A stretch of DNA of 64,000 nt from contig NZ_ARVV01000001.1 of assembly GCF_000385375.1 (NCBI RefSeq), positions 2,170,001-2,234,000 of the forward strand, read 5' to 3'. A program made the translations under genes and the position numbers. A model generated the notes under the pieces. That model did not search any database and was not told the origin of the DNA. It worked only from the letters and a program-made list of their open reading frames with translations. Below are positions 49,933 through 58,973 of the stretch, one piece after another (position 1 is the stretch's first letter; each line of letters starts with the position of its first letter). The DNA is from Methyloversatilis discipulorum (GTDB lineage Bacteria; Pseudomonadota; Gammaproteobacteria; Burkholderiales; Rhodocyclaceae).

Positions 49933-52900
49933 CTCGCCGCGAGCCGTTTGCGCGGATGACAATCAGCGCCAGTGCGCTCGCGCCCAGCGTGACGGTGCGC
50001 GAGGTCGCGTTGCGCAAGCCCGCATCGATCGCAACGCTGGTCAGGCGCTACAAGGTCGGCACGCATGGCTTGCCCTTCGTGTGCTCGATCGACGGCTTGT
50101 ACTACGGCCGCGCGGAGTGGCCGACGCGCCGCGTCGAGGCCGGCGAGCACGTGATCTTCCGCAGCGTGCTGCAGGGCGGCGGCGGCAGCAATCCGCTGAA
50201 CCTGGTCATGCAAGCGGTGCTGGCGGTGGCCACCGGCGGCGGCTCGATCTGGGCCCAGATCGGCACCTTCGCCATGAGCGTGGTCAAGGGCATGGTGGTG
50301 AACTCGCTGCTGAACCTGCTGCTGCCCTCGCCGAAGCAGCCGGCGGCAGCCACCAGCCGCGCAATGGCCTCGCCCAGCCCGACCTACACCTTGCAGGCGC
50401 AAGGCAACAGCGCGCGGCTCGGCCAGCCGATTCCCGTGCTGTACGGCCGCCACCTGATCTTCCCCGACTACGCGGCCGACCCTTACGGCGAGTTCCGCGA
50501 CAACGAGCAGGATCTGTTTCAGCTCTTCTGTGTGTCGCAGGGCCAGGTGGCGATCGAGCAGCTGCGGATCGAGGACACGGTGATCACCGGCACCCTGGGC
50601 GCCGACGGCTACTACCGGTCCGATTCGCCGTTCACCGGTGTGGTCTGGCAGATCGTGCCGCCGGGCGGCACGGTGACGCTGTTCCCGGCCAACGTCAGCA
50701 CGTCAGGCGAGGTCGCTGGCCAGAAGGCCGAGAAGGACGAGACGCTGGGCCCGTTCGCGGTCAATGAGCCCGGCACCGTGATCGACCGCATCGGTTACGA
50801 CGTGGTGTGCCCGAAGGGCCTGTACTGGTTCCGCGACGACGGCACGATGGACCCGCGTACGGCCACGTTCACGGTCGACGCCCAGCAGATCGACGACAGC
50901 GGCAACCCGCTGGCGGCGTGGTTTCAGCTCGCGACGCATTCCGTGTCGAAGGCGACGAACACCGCACAGCGCTTCAGCTGGACGAAACAGGTTCCACTGG
51001 GCCGCTATCGCGTGCGCCTGACTCGGGTAAATGACCCCGAAACGAGCACCCGCGGCACCAGTGACCTGCACTGGGCAGGCGTACGCGGTTATCACCCCGG
51101 AAACCAGGCTTACGGCGACGTGACGATGCTGGCGCTGCAACTGCGCGCCGGCAACCAGATCAGCGAGCAGAGCGCGCGCCGTATCAACCTGATCGGTCAG
51201 CGCTACCTGCGCACCTGGCACCCAGAAACCGGCTGGACGCCGGCGCCGGTGGCCACCCGCAACCCGGCGTGGGCGCTGGCCGACATGGCACGCGCACAGT
51301 ACGGCGGGCGCCTGCCGGACAGCCGCATCGAACTGAGCACGCTGTACGAGCTGGCCGCGCTGTGGGAATCGCGCGGCGACCGCTACGACGCCGTGCACGA
51401 CACGAAGGGCACGTTGTGGGAGGCGCTGACGCTGGCCGCGCGTGTCGGCCGCGCTGCGCCCTACACCCAGTACGCCAAGCTCTTCTTCGTGCGCGACACG
51501 CCGTCGACGATGCCGGCGATGCTGTTCAGCGACCGGAACATCGTGCGCGGCTCGATGCGCGTGCGCTACATCGTCCATAGCAGCGAGACGGTGGACGCCG
51601 TCGAGTGCGATTACATGGACGAAAACACCTGGTCGGAAAACCGGGTGCTGGCCAAGCTGGCCGACTCGGCCGCCGAGCAGCCCGCGCGCCTGAAACTGTT
51701 CGGCGCTGTGCAACGTCTGCATGTGTGGCGCGAGTGCATGCACATGGCAGGCGCGAACCGGTACCGGCGCGCCGTCATCACGCTGTCGACCGGCAAGGAG
51801 GGGCTGATTCCGCGCCCCGGCACGCTGTGCGCGATACAGCACCGCCGGCCGAAGTGGGGGCAGAGCGGCGGTGACCTGGTCGCGTTCACTGGCGCAAACG
51901 ACGACGGTGGCGTCGATATCGGTGGCGTGCTCACCCTGGAGCGTCCAGTCGAGTTTCTGGACGCGACGCCTCATTTCGTTGCCTTCCGCGGTCGGCGGGG
52001 CGAAATGCATGGGCCCTACCAGGTCACCGCCGGTGCCGACGCGCAGCACGTCGTGCTTGCCGAGGCGATCGACGACTGGCAGCCCTATGTAGGCGCCAAC
52101 GGCGAGCGCACGCACGTGGTGTTCGGGCCTTCGAACAGGATGTGGATCAAGGCGCGGCTGATCACGCCGATCCGCCCGCGTACCGAGACAGTCGAGCTGG
52201 CGTTCGTGATCGAGGCCGACGAGATGGCCGATATCGACGCCGGCAGCCCGCCGGCGGAAACGCCGGTGTTCAACCTGCCGACGATCCCTGATACGCCCTC
52301 GATCGGCGGCGACATCCTCGCTGTGCCGGGCGGCGCGCCGGATCTGCCCACGCTGGCGCTGTCGTGGCCGGGCGCGGTCGGCACGAAGTTCTACCTGGTG
52401 GAACACAGCTACGACAACGAGTCGTGGGTGCCGGTCGGCCAGCCGACGGCGCCCAGCTACACGATGCAGGTGCAGCGCGGCATGAGTTACGTGCGCGTGG
52501 CGCCTGTGGGCCGAAATCAAGGGCCGTGGGTCTACGCGAGCGTCGATGTGCAGGGCGGCACCGACACCGCAGAGCCTGGCCAGCCGGATGACCCGACGGC
52601 CGCGGCGTTCCAGACCACTATCGTCGTCGAGTGGCCCGAGCATCTGCGGCCGGATATCCGCTACATCGAGATCTGGCGATCGCCGTCGGCCACCTTCGCC
52701 GCCGGCGCCCAGCTCGACATCGTCGACGGCAACGTGCGCCGCTACGCCGACCCGGTCGGCACCAGCAACGCCCAGCGCTGGTACTGGTACCGCCTCATCA
52801 ACACCCGCGGCGAGCCCGGCCCGTGGTCACTGCCGGCGAACGCAACGACCACGGCCGTAGGCGGCGTGACGGTCGTGGCCAACGTGCCGACCAGCAACAT

Positions 52901-53213
52901 GGGCGACATCGTCTTCGTCAGCACGCAGCAGAGCCTGTACGAATGGCAGGGCACCGCTTACGTCAAGGCGCAGCCGACCATCGCTGCGAACAAGATCCTT
53001 GCCGGCACCATCACGGCTGCGCTGCGGATGGAGGCGGCGGAGATCGTGGGCGGCACGCTGGACATCGCCGGCAAGTTCAGTGTCGACGCCAACGGCAATG
53101 TGCTCATCCGCAGCAGCGCCAGCGGCGCGCGTGTCGAGGTCAGGAACAATGTCATCAAGGTCTTCGACGACAACAACGTGGTGCGCGTGAAGATCGGGGA
53201 TCTGTCCCAATGA
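49929..53213 (+). CDS. Tip attachment / host specificity protein J
   Basis: The 1094-residue protein starts at GTG 49929. The N-terminal part includes an alanine and glycine-rich membrane-like stretch and then the conserved GNSARLGQPIPVLYGRHLIFPDYAADPY. The middle contains the J body (ALADMARAQYGGRLPDSRIE, LREALTLAARVGRA-like LWEALTLAARVGRAAPY), followed by fibronectin-like modules (about 800-980) and a C-terminal part ending VRNNVIKVFDDNNVVRVKIGDLS. It contacts the receptor. A lambda I-like gene is not separate here and may be fused into the N-terminus. Confidence 0.9.
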   Translation: MTRREPFARMTISASALAPSVTVREVALRKPASIATLVRRYKVGTHGLPFVCSIDGLYYGRAEWPTRRVEAGEHVIFRSVLQGGGGSNPLNLVMQAVLAVATGGGSIWAQIGTFAMSVVKGMVVNSLLNLLLPSPKQPAAATSRAMASPSPTYTLQAQGNSARLGQPIPVLYGRHLIFPDYAADPYGEFRDNEQDLFQLFCVSQGQVAIEQLRIEDTVITGTLGADGYYRSDSPFTGVVWQIVPPGGTVTLFPANVSTSGEVAGQKAEKDETLGPFAVNEPGTVIDRIGYDVVCPKGLYWFRDDGTMDPRTATFTVDAQQIDDSGNPLAAWFQLATHSVSKATNTAQRFSWTKQVPLGRYRVRLTRVNDPETSTRGTSDLHWAGVRGYHPGNQAYGDVTMLALQLRAGNQISEQSARRINLIGQRYLRTWHPETGWTPAPVATRNPAWALADMARAQYGGRLPDSRIELSTLYELAALWESRGDRYDAVHDTKGTLWEALTLAARVGRAAPYTQYAKLFFVRDTPSTMPAMLFSDRNIVRGSMRVRYIVHSSETVDAVECDYMDENTWSENRVLAKLADSAAEQPARLKLFGAVQRLHVWRECMHMAGANRYRRAVITLSTGKEGLIPRPGTLCAIQHRRPKWGQSGGDLVAFTGANDDGGVDIGGVLTLERPVEFLDATPHFVAFRGRRGEMHGPYQVTAGADAQHVVLAEAIDDWQPYVGANGERTHVVFGPSNRMWIKARLITPIRPRTETVELAFVIEADEMADIDAGSPPAETPVFNLPTIPDTPSIGGDILAVPGGAPDLPTLALSWPGAVGTKFYLVEHSYDNESWVPVGQPTAPSYTMQVQRGMSYVRVAPVGRNQGPWVYASVDVQGGTDTAEPGQPDDPTAAAFQTTIVVEWPEHLRPDIRYIEIWRSPSATFAAGAQLDIVDGNVRRYADPVGTSNAQRWYWYRLINTRGEPGPWSLPANATTTAVGGVTVVANVPTSNMGDIVFVSTQQSLYEWQGTAYVKAQPTIAANKILAGTITAALRMEAAEIVGGTLDIAGKFSVDANGNVLIRSSASGARVEVRNNVIKVFDDNNVVRVKIGDLSQ

Positions 53214-53494
53214 GCTGGGGCATCGAAGTCCGCTCCGAGGATGACGTGGTTCAGCTCACCAGCGAGGCGTCATCGCTGCTCTTCGTCGACTTCATCGAGC
53301 ACATCGGCGCGGCCGGCGCCGTGTTTGCCTGGCCCGACCTGACCGGACGCCAGATCATGCTGATGGCCGTGCCTTATGTGGCGTGGCCGTTCTATGCGAT
53401 CAGCTACCCGGGCGGCGTGCCGACGGTGACCACCACCGAACCGGAATGGGGCTCGGGGATGTCCAGCAACTTCGCCTACGTGTTCCTGATATGA
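53210..53494 (+). CDS. Small tail-tip accessory protein
   Basis: The 94-residue product (SWGIEVRSEDDVVQLTSEASSLLFVDFIE, GMSSNFAYVFLI) overlaps both J and the next gene by four bases. Its ending recalls the start of the next protein family. Role unknown; probably fibre or tip assembly. Confidence 0.6.
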   Translation: MSWGIEVRSEDDVVQLTSEASSLLFVDFIEHIGAAGAVFAWPDLTGRQIMLMAVPYVAWPFYAISYPGGVPTVTTTEPEWGSGMSSNFAYVFLI

Positions 53495-54312
53495 GCTACG
53501 GATTCGAAGCGATGGACGCTGCGGGCCGGGTGCTGCTGTCGCACCGGGTCGGCGGTTACGGCTACAAGGGCACGTTCGCCGCCTCGTTGTATTCCGATTT
53601 CCTGACCTACACCTCGTGCGGCGAGCGATCGAACTCGTTCTACTGGATGCAGGGGCGCGGGAATTACAGGGCTTTCCTGCCGAAGAGCCAGTTTCCCAGC
53701 CCGCCGCTCGTGTTCTTCGAACTCCCGACCTATCCAGATGGCTGCGGCGTGGCGGGCATCTTCGAAGAGTCGTCGCAATGGGTCGTTTCATTTCTGTCGA
53801 CGGTGCAGCCGGTGGTGCACGCCTTCGGCGTCTTCACGAACGAACCGAAGAGCACTGTGGGCGCGGGAATTCAGGTCTTTGACTCGAATGGTCTGCTTAC
53901 TTTCGACAGCATCGCCCGGCGTCCCTTGCAGCTGCTGCAGCCGCCGCTGGCCATCGCTCAGCCTGCAATCAGTTGGCCACTCGTGGGGACGATCACCTAC
54001 GGACGTGCCACGGTCACCAACGACACCACGTGGACGCCTGCAGTCACGCTGCCCAGCACTGTGCTGTGCTCGGGCGTCGCACTTTGGGAAGCGCTGTATG
54101 AGCCCGACACGATGGGCGCCGGCGGGAAGACCAACTATGGCCTGCACGTTCAGACCTGGTGGCGACTGCTAGGCCGGGACGGCAACAACATCCGCTTCTT
54201 CGGATACCAGTACAAGAACTGCCAAAACGCGACGGGTTGGCTCAATCCCTACACGCATCCGCGCGCGTTCAACGGTCACCTGATGCTTGCCGACAAGGCG
54301 CTCTACATATGA
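53491..54312 (+). CDS. Putative tail fibre/tip protein
   Basis: The 273-residue beta-rich product begins SYGFEAMDAAGRVLLSHRVGGYGYKGTF, a start shared by many small tail-tip proteins of transposable siphophages, and contains many aromatic and glycine residues throughout. It could be a receptor-binding protein. The name is inferred from position. Confidence 0.65.
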   Translation: MSYGFEAMDAAGRVLLSHRVGGYGYKGTFAASLYSDFLTYTSCGERSNSFYWMQGRGNYRAFLPKSQFPSPPLVFFELPTYPDGCGVAGIFEESSQWVVSFLSTVQPVVHAFGVFTNEPKSTVGAGIQVFDSNGLLTFDSIARRPLQLLQPPLAIAQPAISWPLVGTITYGRATVTNDTTWTPAVTLPSTVLCSGVALWEALYEPDTMGAGGKTNYGLHVQTWWRLLGRDGNNIRFFGYQYKNCQNATGWLNPYTHPRAFNGHLMLADKALYI

Positions 54313-54743
54313 GCCGCAGCGTTCGCCTCGATGCGGCTGGCCTCAGCGAGTACGGCCTGATACCCGATCAGGTCGCCTGGGCTGATGAGGTGTGGATCGG
54401 GTCGGTGTGCATAGGGCTGGCCGGCGCCTGGGCATCCGGTCGTGTTCCATTGGCCCTGATTCGGAGCTTCAGGGCGCACGCCCTAGGCCTTCCGGTATTG
54501 GTCAATCACCTTCTTGGGGTTGATCCGGTCATCTACGTCAGCACCGGCGAATCGGCGTGGCTCGACTACTGCGTTCGCGCCGGTGGTGTGCCGATGGCGC
54601 GATTTCCAACGCTTGGGGTGATTTACGCGATCAGTCGTCAGCGCTGCACCTGGTGGAAAGGCGCCCGCGACCCCGACAACCTTCCCGTTCCCGATGGAGA
54701 CTCGCGATGGATACCTCGCGCCGTTGTTCGCTTGCCGTCCTGA
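54309..54743 (+). CDS. Phage tail-end hypothetical protein
   Basis: The 144-residue product (SRSVRLDAAGLSEYGLIPDQVAWADEVWIGSVCIG) is mixed alpha/beta without a known domain. It overlaps its upstream neighbour by four bases and its end overlaps the lipoprotein gene by 37 bases. Possible tip accessory. Confidence 0.55.
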   Translation: MSRSVRLDAAGLSEYGLIPDQVAWADEVWIGSVCIGLAGAWASGRVPLALIRSFRAHALGLPVLVNHLLGVDPVIYVSTGESAWLDYCVRAGGVPMARFPTLGVIYAISRQRCTWWKGARDPDNLPVPDGDSRWIPRAVVRLPS

Positions 54744-54970
54744 TTGCCCTGCTCGCCGGCTGCGCGCTCACGCCGCCGGCGTTCAAGGCGCCGCCCGAGC
54801 TGAGCGAAGCCGAGGCCATCCAGTGGTATGCCGGCTGCGACAGCGGCGTGCATGTGGCCAGCTTCGGCCGGCTCGGGTCATGGAGCGCATCGAGCGGCCG
54901 CGCCTGGTCGCGCGGTTACGTGACCTGTCGTGACCGGTACGTTCTGCTGCAGGCGAAGCGGCGAGAGTAG
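54707..54970 (+). CDS. Small phage lipoprotein
   Basis: The 87-residue product starts MDTSRRCSLAVLIALLAGCAL with a clear lipobox (LLAGC, cysteine at about 19). The mature part has two further cysteines (YAGCDSGV and VTCRD). A lipoprotein among late tail genes fits receptor masking or superinfection exclusion (compare T5 Llp), or an Rz1-like role; neither is shown. Confidence 0.65.
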   Translation: MDTSRRCSLAVLIALLAGCALTPPAFKAPPELSEAEAIQWYAGCDSGVHVASFGRLGSWSASSGRAWSRGYVTCRDRYVLLQAKRRE

Positions 54971-55039
54971 GCCGAGGTGCTATCTTCAGTCCGTCGTGCC
55001 GGCCGTTGGTGCAGGCGACTGGATTGGCAGGATCGAAGA

Positions 55040-55339
55040 ATGGCTGGGCGATGGGAAAAGCGTTGGTCGCACCGCGCTCCCTTCTATTTCAAACCCTCGG
55101 GATACGGTTCGACTTCGAGCAATGTGGTCTTCGACGCCGAAGGCCGATACATCTGCGGTCACGTCCATGCCGACATCGGCGCGCTGTTCGCGGCAGCCCC
55201 AACGATGTACGCGACGCTTCACCAGATCGCGGAAACGATGTCCGACGACGATCCGAGGAAGGATCTGATCAATCGAGCGCTCGCGAGGGCTGACGAGATC
55301 GATGGCGTCGCAACTCTTCCGCCACCTCGCAGAGATTGA
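55040..55339 (+). CDS. Last phage gene, hypothetical protein
   Basis: The 99-residue product (PFYFKPSGYGSTSSNVVFDAEGRYICGHVHADIGALFAAAPTMYATLHQIAE) resembles small proteins found widely in phages. The ATG at 55040 was chosen over a GTG at 54977 because the conserved part starts soon after. Its stop is only ten bases before the inferred right end. Confidence 0.6.
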   Translation: MAGRWEKRWSHRAPFYFKPSGYGSTSSNVVFDAEGRYICGHVHADIGALFAAAPTMYATLHQIAETMSDDDPRKDLINRALARADEIDGVATLPPPRRD

Positions 55340-55349
55340 CCATTTCGTC

Positions 55350-55356
55350 ACGCGTG
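55350..55356 (+). repeat. Candidate right target-site duplication / phage end
   Basis: ACGCGTG here repeats the bases at 14929-14935. The right boundary is confined by the last phage stop (55339) and by the host repeat that resumes at about 55354 (GTGATTCTGTTCA, compare GTGAATGTTGTTCA on the reverse strand near 13835). Confidence 0.4.
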
Positions 55357-55834
55357 ATTCTGTTCAGCGGGGAATAATTTCGGCAAGGTCCATTTATCTC
55401 GCGTTTGTGCCGAATTTTTCTCGCGCGGCTTCACCTGAGCCAGGGTTTTGTGGGAGGGGTCCTCTGACCCCGACTGCGGCCGGCATCGAAGCCAGCGGAC
55501 GGCGATGGCCCTGTCGCGGCCAAGGCCGCTCCCACAGGGATCGCGCCCGACCCGCGGCCGAAGTCGGGCTTTTGTGGGAGGGGTCTTCTGACCCCGACTG
55601 CGGCCTGCGTCGAAGCCAGCGGACGGCGACGGCCGTGTCGCGGCCAAGGCCGCTCCCACAGGGATCGCGCCCGACCCGCGGCCGAAGTCGGGGTTTTGTG
55701 GGAGGGGTCTTCTGACCCCGACTGCGGCCTGCGTCGAAGCCAGCGGACGGCGACGCCCGTGTCGCGGCCAAGGCCGCTCCCACAGGGGGATCGCGTCCGA
55801 CCCGCGGCCGAGGCCGTTCCCACAGGAAACTGAC
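55357..55834 (+). repeat. REP tandem array, 124-bp period, right
   Basis: A unit containing GTGGGAGGGGTCTTCTGACC and GCGGCCAAGGCCGC plus TCCCACAGG is repeated three times with starts at 55445, 55569 and 55693, exactly 124 bp apart, followed by a partial end (GAGGCCGTTCCCACAGG). The left flank (55357-55440) is the inverted relative of the piece next to the cluster at 13.7 kb. No gene lies in this stretch; open frames in it are repeat artefacts. Confidence 0.85.
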
Positions 55835-57478
55835 CTACATGCCGTTGTAGATCGGCCCTTCCCCGCCCTGCGGCGTGACCCAGGTGATGTTCTGCGTCGG
55901 GTCCTTGATGTCGCAGGTCTTGCAGTGCACGCAGTTCTGCGCGTTGATCTGCAGCCGCGGGCCGGTCTGCTCGCGGATGATTTCGTACACCCCGGCCGGG
56001 CAGTAGCGCTGCTCGGGCGCGTCGTAGGCGGCGAGGTTGACGGTGATCGGTATGCCGGCGTCGGCCAGCCGCAGGTGACAGGGCTGGTCCTCTTCGTGGT
56101 TGGTGCTCGACAGGAAGACCGACGACAGGCGGTCGAAGGTGAGCACGCCGTCCGGTTTCGGGTAGTCGATCGGCGTACAGCTGGCGGCCGGCTGCAGTGA
56201 GGTGTGGTCGGCGGTGTTGCGCAGCGTCCACGGCACGGCGCCCTTGAACAGCAGCTGTTCGGCGCCGTACAGGAAGGCGCCCAGCCACAGGCCTTTCTTC
56301 ATGTAGGGCTTGAAGTTGCGGGTGCGGTAGAGCTCGTCGCGCAGCCAGCTGATGCGGAATTTCTCCGGGTAGGCGGCGAGCGCGTCCTGCGCGCGCCCGG
56401 CGGCAATCGCCTCGACCGCCGCGTCGCCGGCCAGCATGCCGCTCTTGATCGCGGCGTGGCTGCCCTTGATGCGCGCGGCATTGAGGAAGCCGGCGTCATC
56501 ACCGATCAGCGCGCCGCCCGGGAACACCAGTTTGGGCAGGCTCTGCAGGCCGCCGGCGGTGATCGCCCGCGCGCCGTACGACAGGCGCTGCCCGCCTTCG
56601 ATGTGAGTGCGGATGGCCGGGTGGGTCTTGTAGCGCTGGAATTCCTCGAACGGCGACAGGTGCGGGTTGCTGTAGTTGAGCCCGACCACGTAGCCGATGG
56701 CGACCAGATTGCCCTTCAGGTGATAGATGAAGCCGCCGCCGTAGGTGGCGTTATCCAGCGGCCAGCCGGCGGTGTGCACGACCAGGCCCGGCTGGCTCTG
56801 TGCCGCCGGTACCTCCCACAGTTCCTTCAGACCGAGGCCGTAGGTCTGCGGGTCGACGCCGTCGCGCAGATTGAAGCGCTGTTCGAGCTCCTTGCCCAGG
56901 TGGCCGCGGCAGCCTTCGGCGAACAGCGTGTATTTCGCGCGCAGCGCCATGCCCGGCTGGAAGTTCGGCCCCTGATCGCCCTCGCGCGTGAGGCCCATGT
57001 CGCCGGTGATGACGCCGGCGACCTTGCCGTCCTCGATCAGCAGCTGGGCGCCGGTGAAGCCGGCGAACACATCGACGCCCAGCGCTTCCGCCTGCTCGCC
57101 CAGCCATTTGACGACATGGCCGAGTCGCACGATGTAGTTGCCGTCGTTGTGGAAGCTCTGCGGCAGCAGCGCGTGCGGCACCGGGCGCGCACCGGTTTCC
57201 GACAGGAAGAGCATGCGATCTTCGGTGACCGGCGTGTCGAGCGGCGCGCCCTGAGAGGCCCAGTCCGGCAGCAGTTCGGTCAGCGCGCGCGGGTCCATCA
57301 CCGCGCCGGACAGGATGTGGGCGCCGACCTCGGCCGCCTTCTCGATCACGCACACCGACAGTTCGATGCCGGCCTGTGCCGCCTGCTGTTTCGCGCGGAT
57401 CGCCGCCGCCAGCCCGGCCGGGCCGGCGCCGACGACCAGCAGGTCGAATTCCATGGACTCGCGTTCGATGTCGCTCAT
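55835..57478 (-). CDS. Electron transfer flavoprotein-ubiquinone oxidoreductase (ETF-QO)
   Basis: The 547-residue protein passes electrons from reduced ETF to ubiquinone in the inner membrane, linking fatty acid and amino acid oxidation to respiration. FAD-binding motif DLLVVGAGPAGLAAAI is at residues 12-27. A quinone-binding and membrane-surface region lies in the middle, and the C-terminal 4Fe-4S site is NCVHCKTCDIKDPTQNI with a fourth cysteine upstream (RYCPAGVYE). ATG 57478 was chosen over a TTG 30 bases upstream. Length is typical. Confidence 0.95.
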   Translation of the reverse strand: MSDIERESMEFDLLVVGAGPAGLAAAIRAKQQAAQAGIELSVCVIEKAAEVGAHILSGAVMDPRALTELLPDWASQGAPLDTPVTEDRMLFLSETGARPVPHALLPQSFHNDGNYIVRLGHVVKWLGEQAEALGVDVFAGFTGAQLLIEDGKVAGVITGDMGLTREGDQGPNFQPGMALRAKYTLFAEGCRGHLGKELEQRFNLRDGVDPQTYGLGLKELWEVPAAQSQPGLVVHTAGWPLDNATYGGGFIYHLKGNLVAIGYVVGLNYSNPHLSPFEEFQRYKTHPAIRTHIEGGQRLSYGARAITAGGLQSLPKLVFPGGALIGDDAGFLNAARIKGSHAAIKSGMLAGDAAVEAIAAGRAQDALAAYPEKFRISWLRDELYRTRNFKPYMKKGLWLGAFLYGAEQLLFKGAVPWTLRNTADHTSLQPAASCTPIDYPKPDGVLTFDRLSSVFLSSTNHEEDQPCHLRLADAGIPITVNLAAYDAPEQRYCPAGVYEIIREQTGPRLQINAQNCVHCKTCDIKDPTQNITWVTPQGGEGPIYNGM

Positions 57479-57606
57479 TCGTATTGTCTCGGGTGCGGGA
57501 GCGGACAAGGCCGCCTACAGGCCGATTCTCGCCGATCAGGTGCCGGCCCGCGCGTGCGGGCCGGGCATGTCAGGATTCCTGCAGGTTCTGGATGGCCCGC
57601 GCGAAC

Positions 57607-58470
57607 TCAGCCCTTGCCGCCGGCGCGCGCGAAGATGCCGGCCACGGCGTCCTGCAGGTCGGCTGGCAGCACGACCACCTTGGCGTTCGGCGATTCGCCC
57701 AGCTTGTTCAGCGCGGCGATGTACTTCTCGCCGAGCAGATACATCATCGGCAGCTGCTGCTCGCCCAGCGATGCGGTGACGCGACGGATCGATTCGGCGC
57801 TCGCCTCGGCCAGCGTGACCTGGGCGGCGGCGTCGCGCTTGGCCGACTCCAGCCGCGCCTCGGCTTCGAGAATCATCGACTGCTTCTGACCTTCGGAGCG
57901 CGTCACCATGGCCTTGCGCTCGCGCTCGGCGCTGGCCTGCTGCTCCATCGCGCGCTGCATCGAGTCGGACGGATTGATGTCCTGGATCTCGACCGACTTC
58001 ACGGTCAGGCCCCAGTCGATCGCCTCGTCGGCGATGCTCTCGCGCAACCGCACCTTGATCTTGTCGCGGCTGGACAAGGCCTGATCGAGGTCCATCTCGC
58101 CGACGATGGAACGCAGCGTGGTCATGATCAGGTTGCGGATCGCCTCGGAGAAGTCGGTCACGCCATAGACCGCCTTGACCGGGTCGGTCACCTTGATGAA
58201 GGCGACCGCATTGGTGCGGATGACCGCGTTGTCGCGGGTGATCACCTCCTGCTCCTGCACGTCGAGGATGATGTCCTTGGTCACCACCTTGTAGGCGACG
58301 TCGTCGAGATAGGGAATGATGATGTTGAGGCCGGGCAGCAGCGTGCGCAGATACTTGCCCATGCGCTGCACCACCCACTCCTCGCCCTGCGGCACCACGC
58401 GCAGGCCCTTGGCCAGCGTGACTGCGACGAATACTACCAATGCAATGACGACGATCAGTCCGGAACTCAT
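57607..58470 (-). CDS. qmcA: SPFH/band 7 membrane protein, QmcA-like
   Basis: The 287-residue protein has an N-terminal membrane helix (GLIVVIALVVFVAVTLA), the band 7 domain (VVPQGEEWVVQRMGKYLRTLLPGLNIIIPYLD, DNAVIRTNAVAFIKVTDPVKAVYGV) and a coiled-coil region (AERERKAMVTRSEGQKQSMILEAEARLE). Such proteins form oligomeric cages and microdomains that steer FtsH and other membrane proteins. It follows the nfeD gene by 13 bp on the same strand, the common pair. Confidence 0.92.
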   Translation of the reverse strand: MSSGLIVVIALVVFVAVTLAKGLRVVPQGEEWVVQRMGKYLRTLLPGLNIIIPYLDDVAYKVVTKDIILDVQEQEVITRDNAVIRTNAVAFIKVTDPVKAVYGVTDFSEAIRNLIMTTLRSIVGEMDLDQALSSRDKIKVRLRESIADEAIDWGLTVKSVEIQDINPSDSMQRAMEQQASAERERKAMVTRSEGQKQSMILEAEARLESAKRDAAAQVTLAEASAESIRRVTASLGEQQLPMMYLLGEKYIAALNKLGESPNAKVVVLPADLQDAVAGIFARAGGKG

Positions 58471-58483
58471 GGGCAATCCTCCC

Positions 58484-58942
58484 TCAGGTTTTGTTGATGT
58501 GCGTGCGCCCGACCTTGAGCAGCGAGCCCTCGACCGACAGTACCTTCACCCGCTCGCCGACCGGCAGCGTGTCGTCGGCGATGCAATCCCATACGTCGGC
58601 GCCGAGCAGCGGCTTCTGGAAGCGCACCTGGCCGCGACCGAAGGGGGTGATCTCGTGCACCACCAGACCCACCTCGCCGAGCACGTCACCGGCCGACATG
58701 CCGGAGTGCGTGCGGTGCTGGTCGGCGCGGAAGACGCGGAACCACGCAAAAACCAGCACGCAGGACAGCACCGCCCACAACGCGAGCTGCAGCGTCAGCG
58801 ACAGTGTGGGCACCGCCCACAGCAGCAGACCGATGCCGATCGCGGCAACGCCGAACCACAGCACCACCATGCCGGGCACGGCCAGCTCGATCACCAGCAG
58901 TGCAAGACCGGCGACCAGCCAGTGCCACCATTGAATATCCAT
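58484..58942 (-). CDS. nfeD: NfeD-family membrane protein (short form)
   Basis: The 152-residue product has two to three membrane helices (HWLVAGLALLVIELAVPGMVVLWFGVAAIGIGLLLW, LQLALWAVLSCVLVFAWF) and a C-terminal OB-fold (GLVVHEITPFGRGQVRFQKPLLGADVWDCI). It lacks the ClpP-like protease domain of long NfeD proteins. It is the first gene of the pair with qmcA and probably works with it. Confidence 0.92.
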   Translation of the reverse strand: MDIQWWHWLVAGLALLVIELAVPGMVVLWFGVAAIGIGLLLWAVPTLSLTLQLALWAVLSCVLVFAWFRVFRADQHRTHSGMSAGDVLGEVGLVVHEITPFGRGQVRFQKPLLGADVWDCIADDTLPVGERVKVLSVEGSLLKVGRTHINKT

Positions 58943-58973
58943 ATTGAAAGTCCGCAGTGAATGCCGGCGCAGT

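Larger units (their letters stand above)
14934..55349 (+). mobile_element. Mu-like transposable prophage with a siphovirus tail (B3/D3112-type), about 40.4 kb
   Basis: The block holds a repressor, Ner, DDE transposase A, ATPase B, Gam, GemA, Mor, lysis genes, Mu-type DUF3486 and terminase, portal, capsid, lambda-like tail tube, frameshifting chaperones, tape measure and tip protein J, in the standard order. Length is normal for the group and no essential gene looks broken, so it may be active. Ends are inferred from a shared ACGCGTG at 14929-14935 and 55350-55356, from the last phage CDS (stop 55339) and from the host REP-associated repeat resuming at about 55354. End positions could be off by tens of bases on the left. 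Confidence 0.85.

Noticed and set aside
55348..55783. Several open frames in the REP array with repeating protein sequence
   Set aside because: They are translations of the 124-bp repeat and have no starts with ribosome sites.
55445..55834. Tandem repeats as a CRISPR array
   Set aside because: The unit is 124 bp and repeats as a whole; there are no short repeats with unique spacers and no cas genes.
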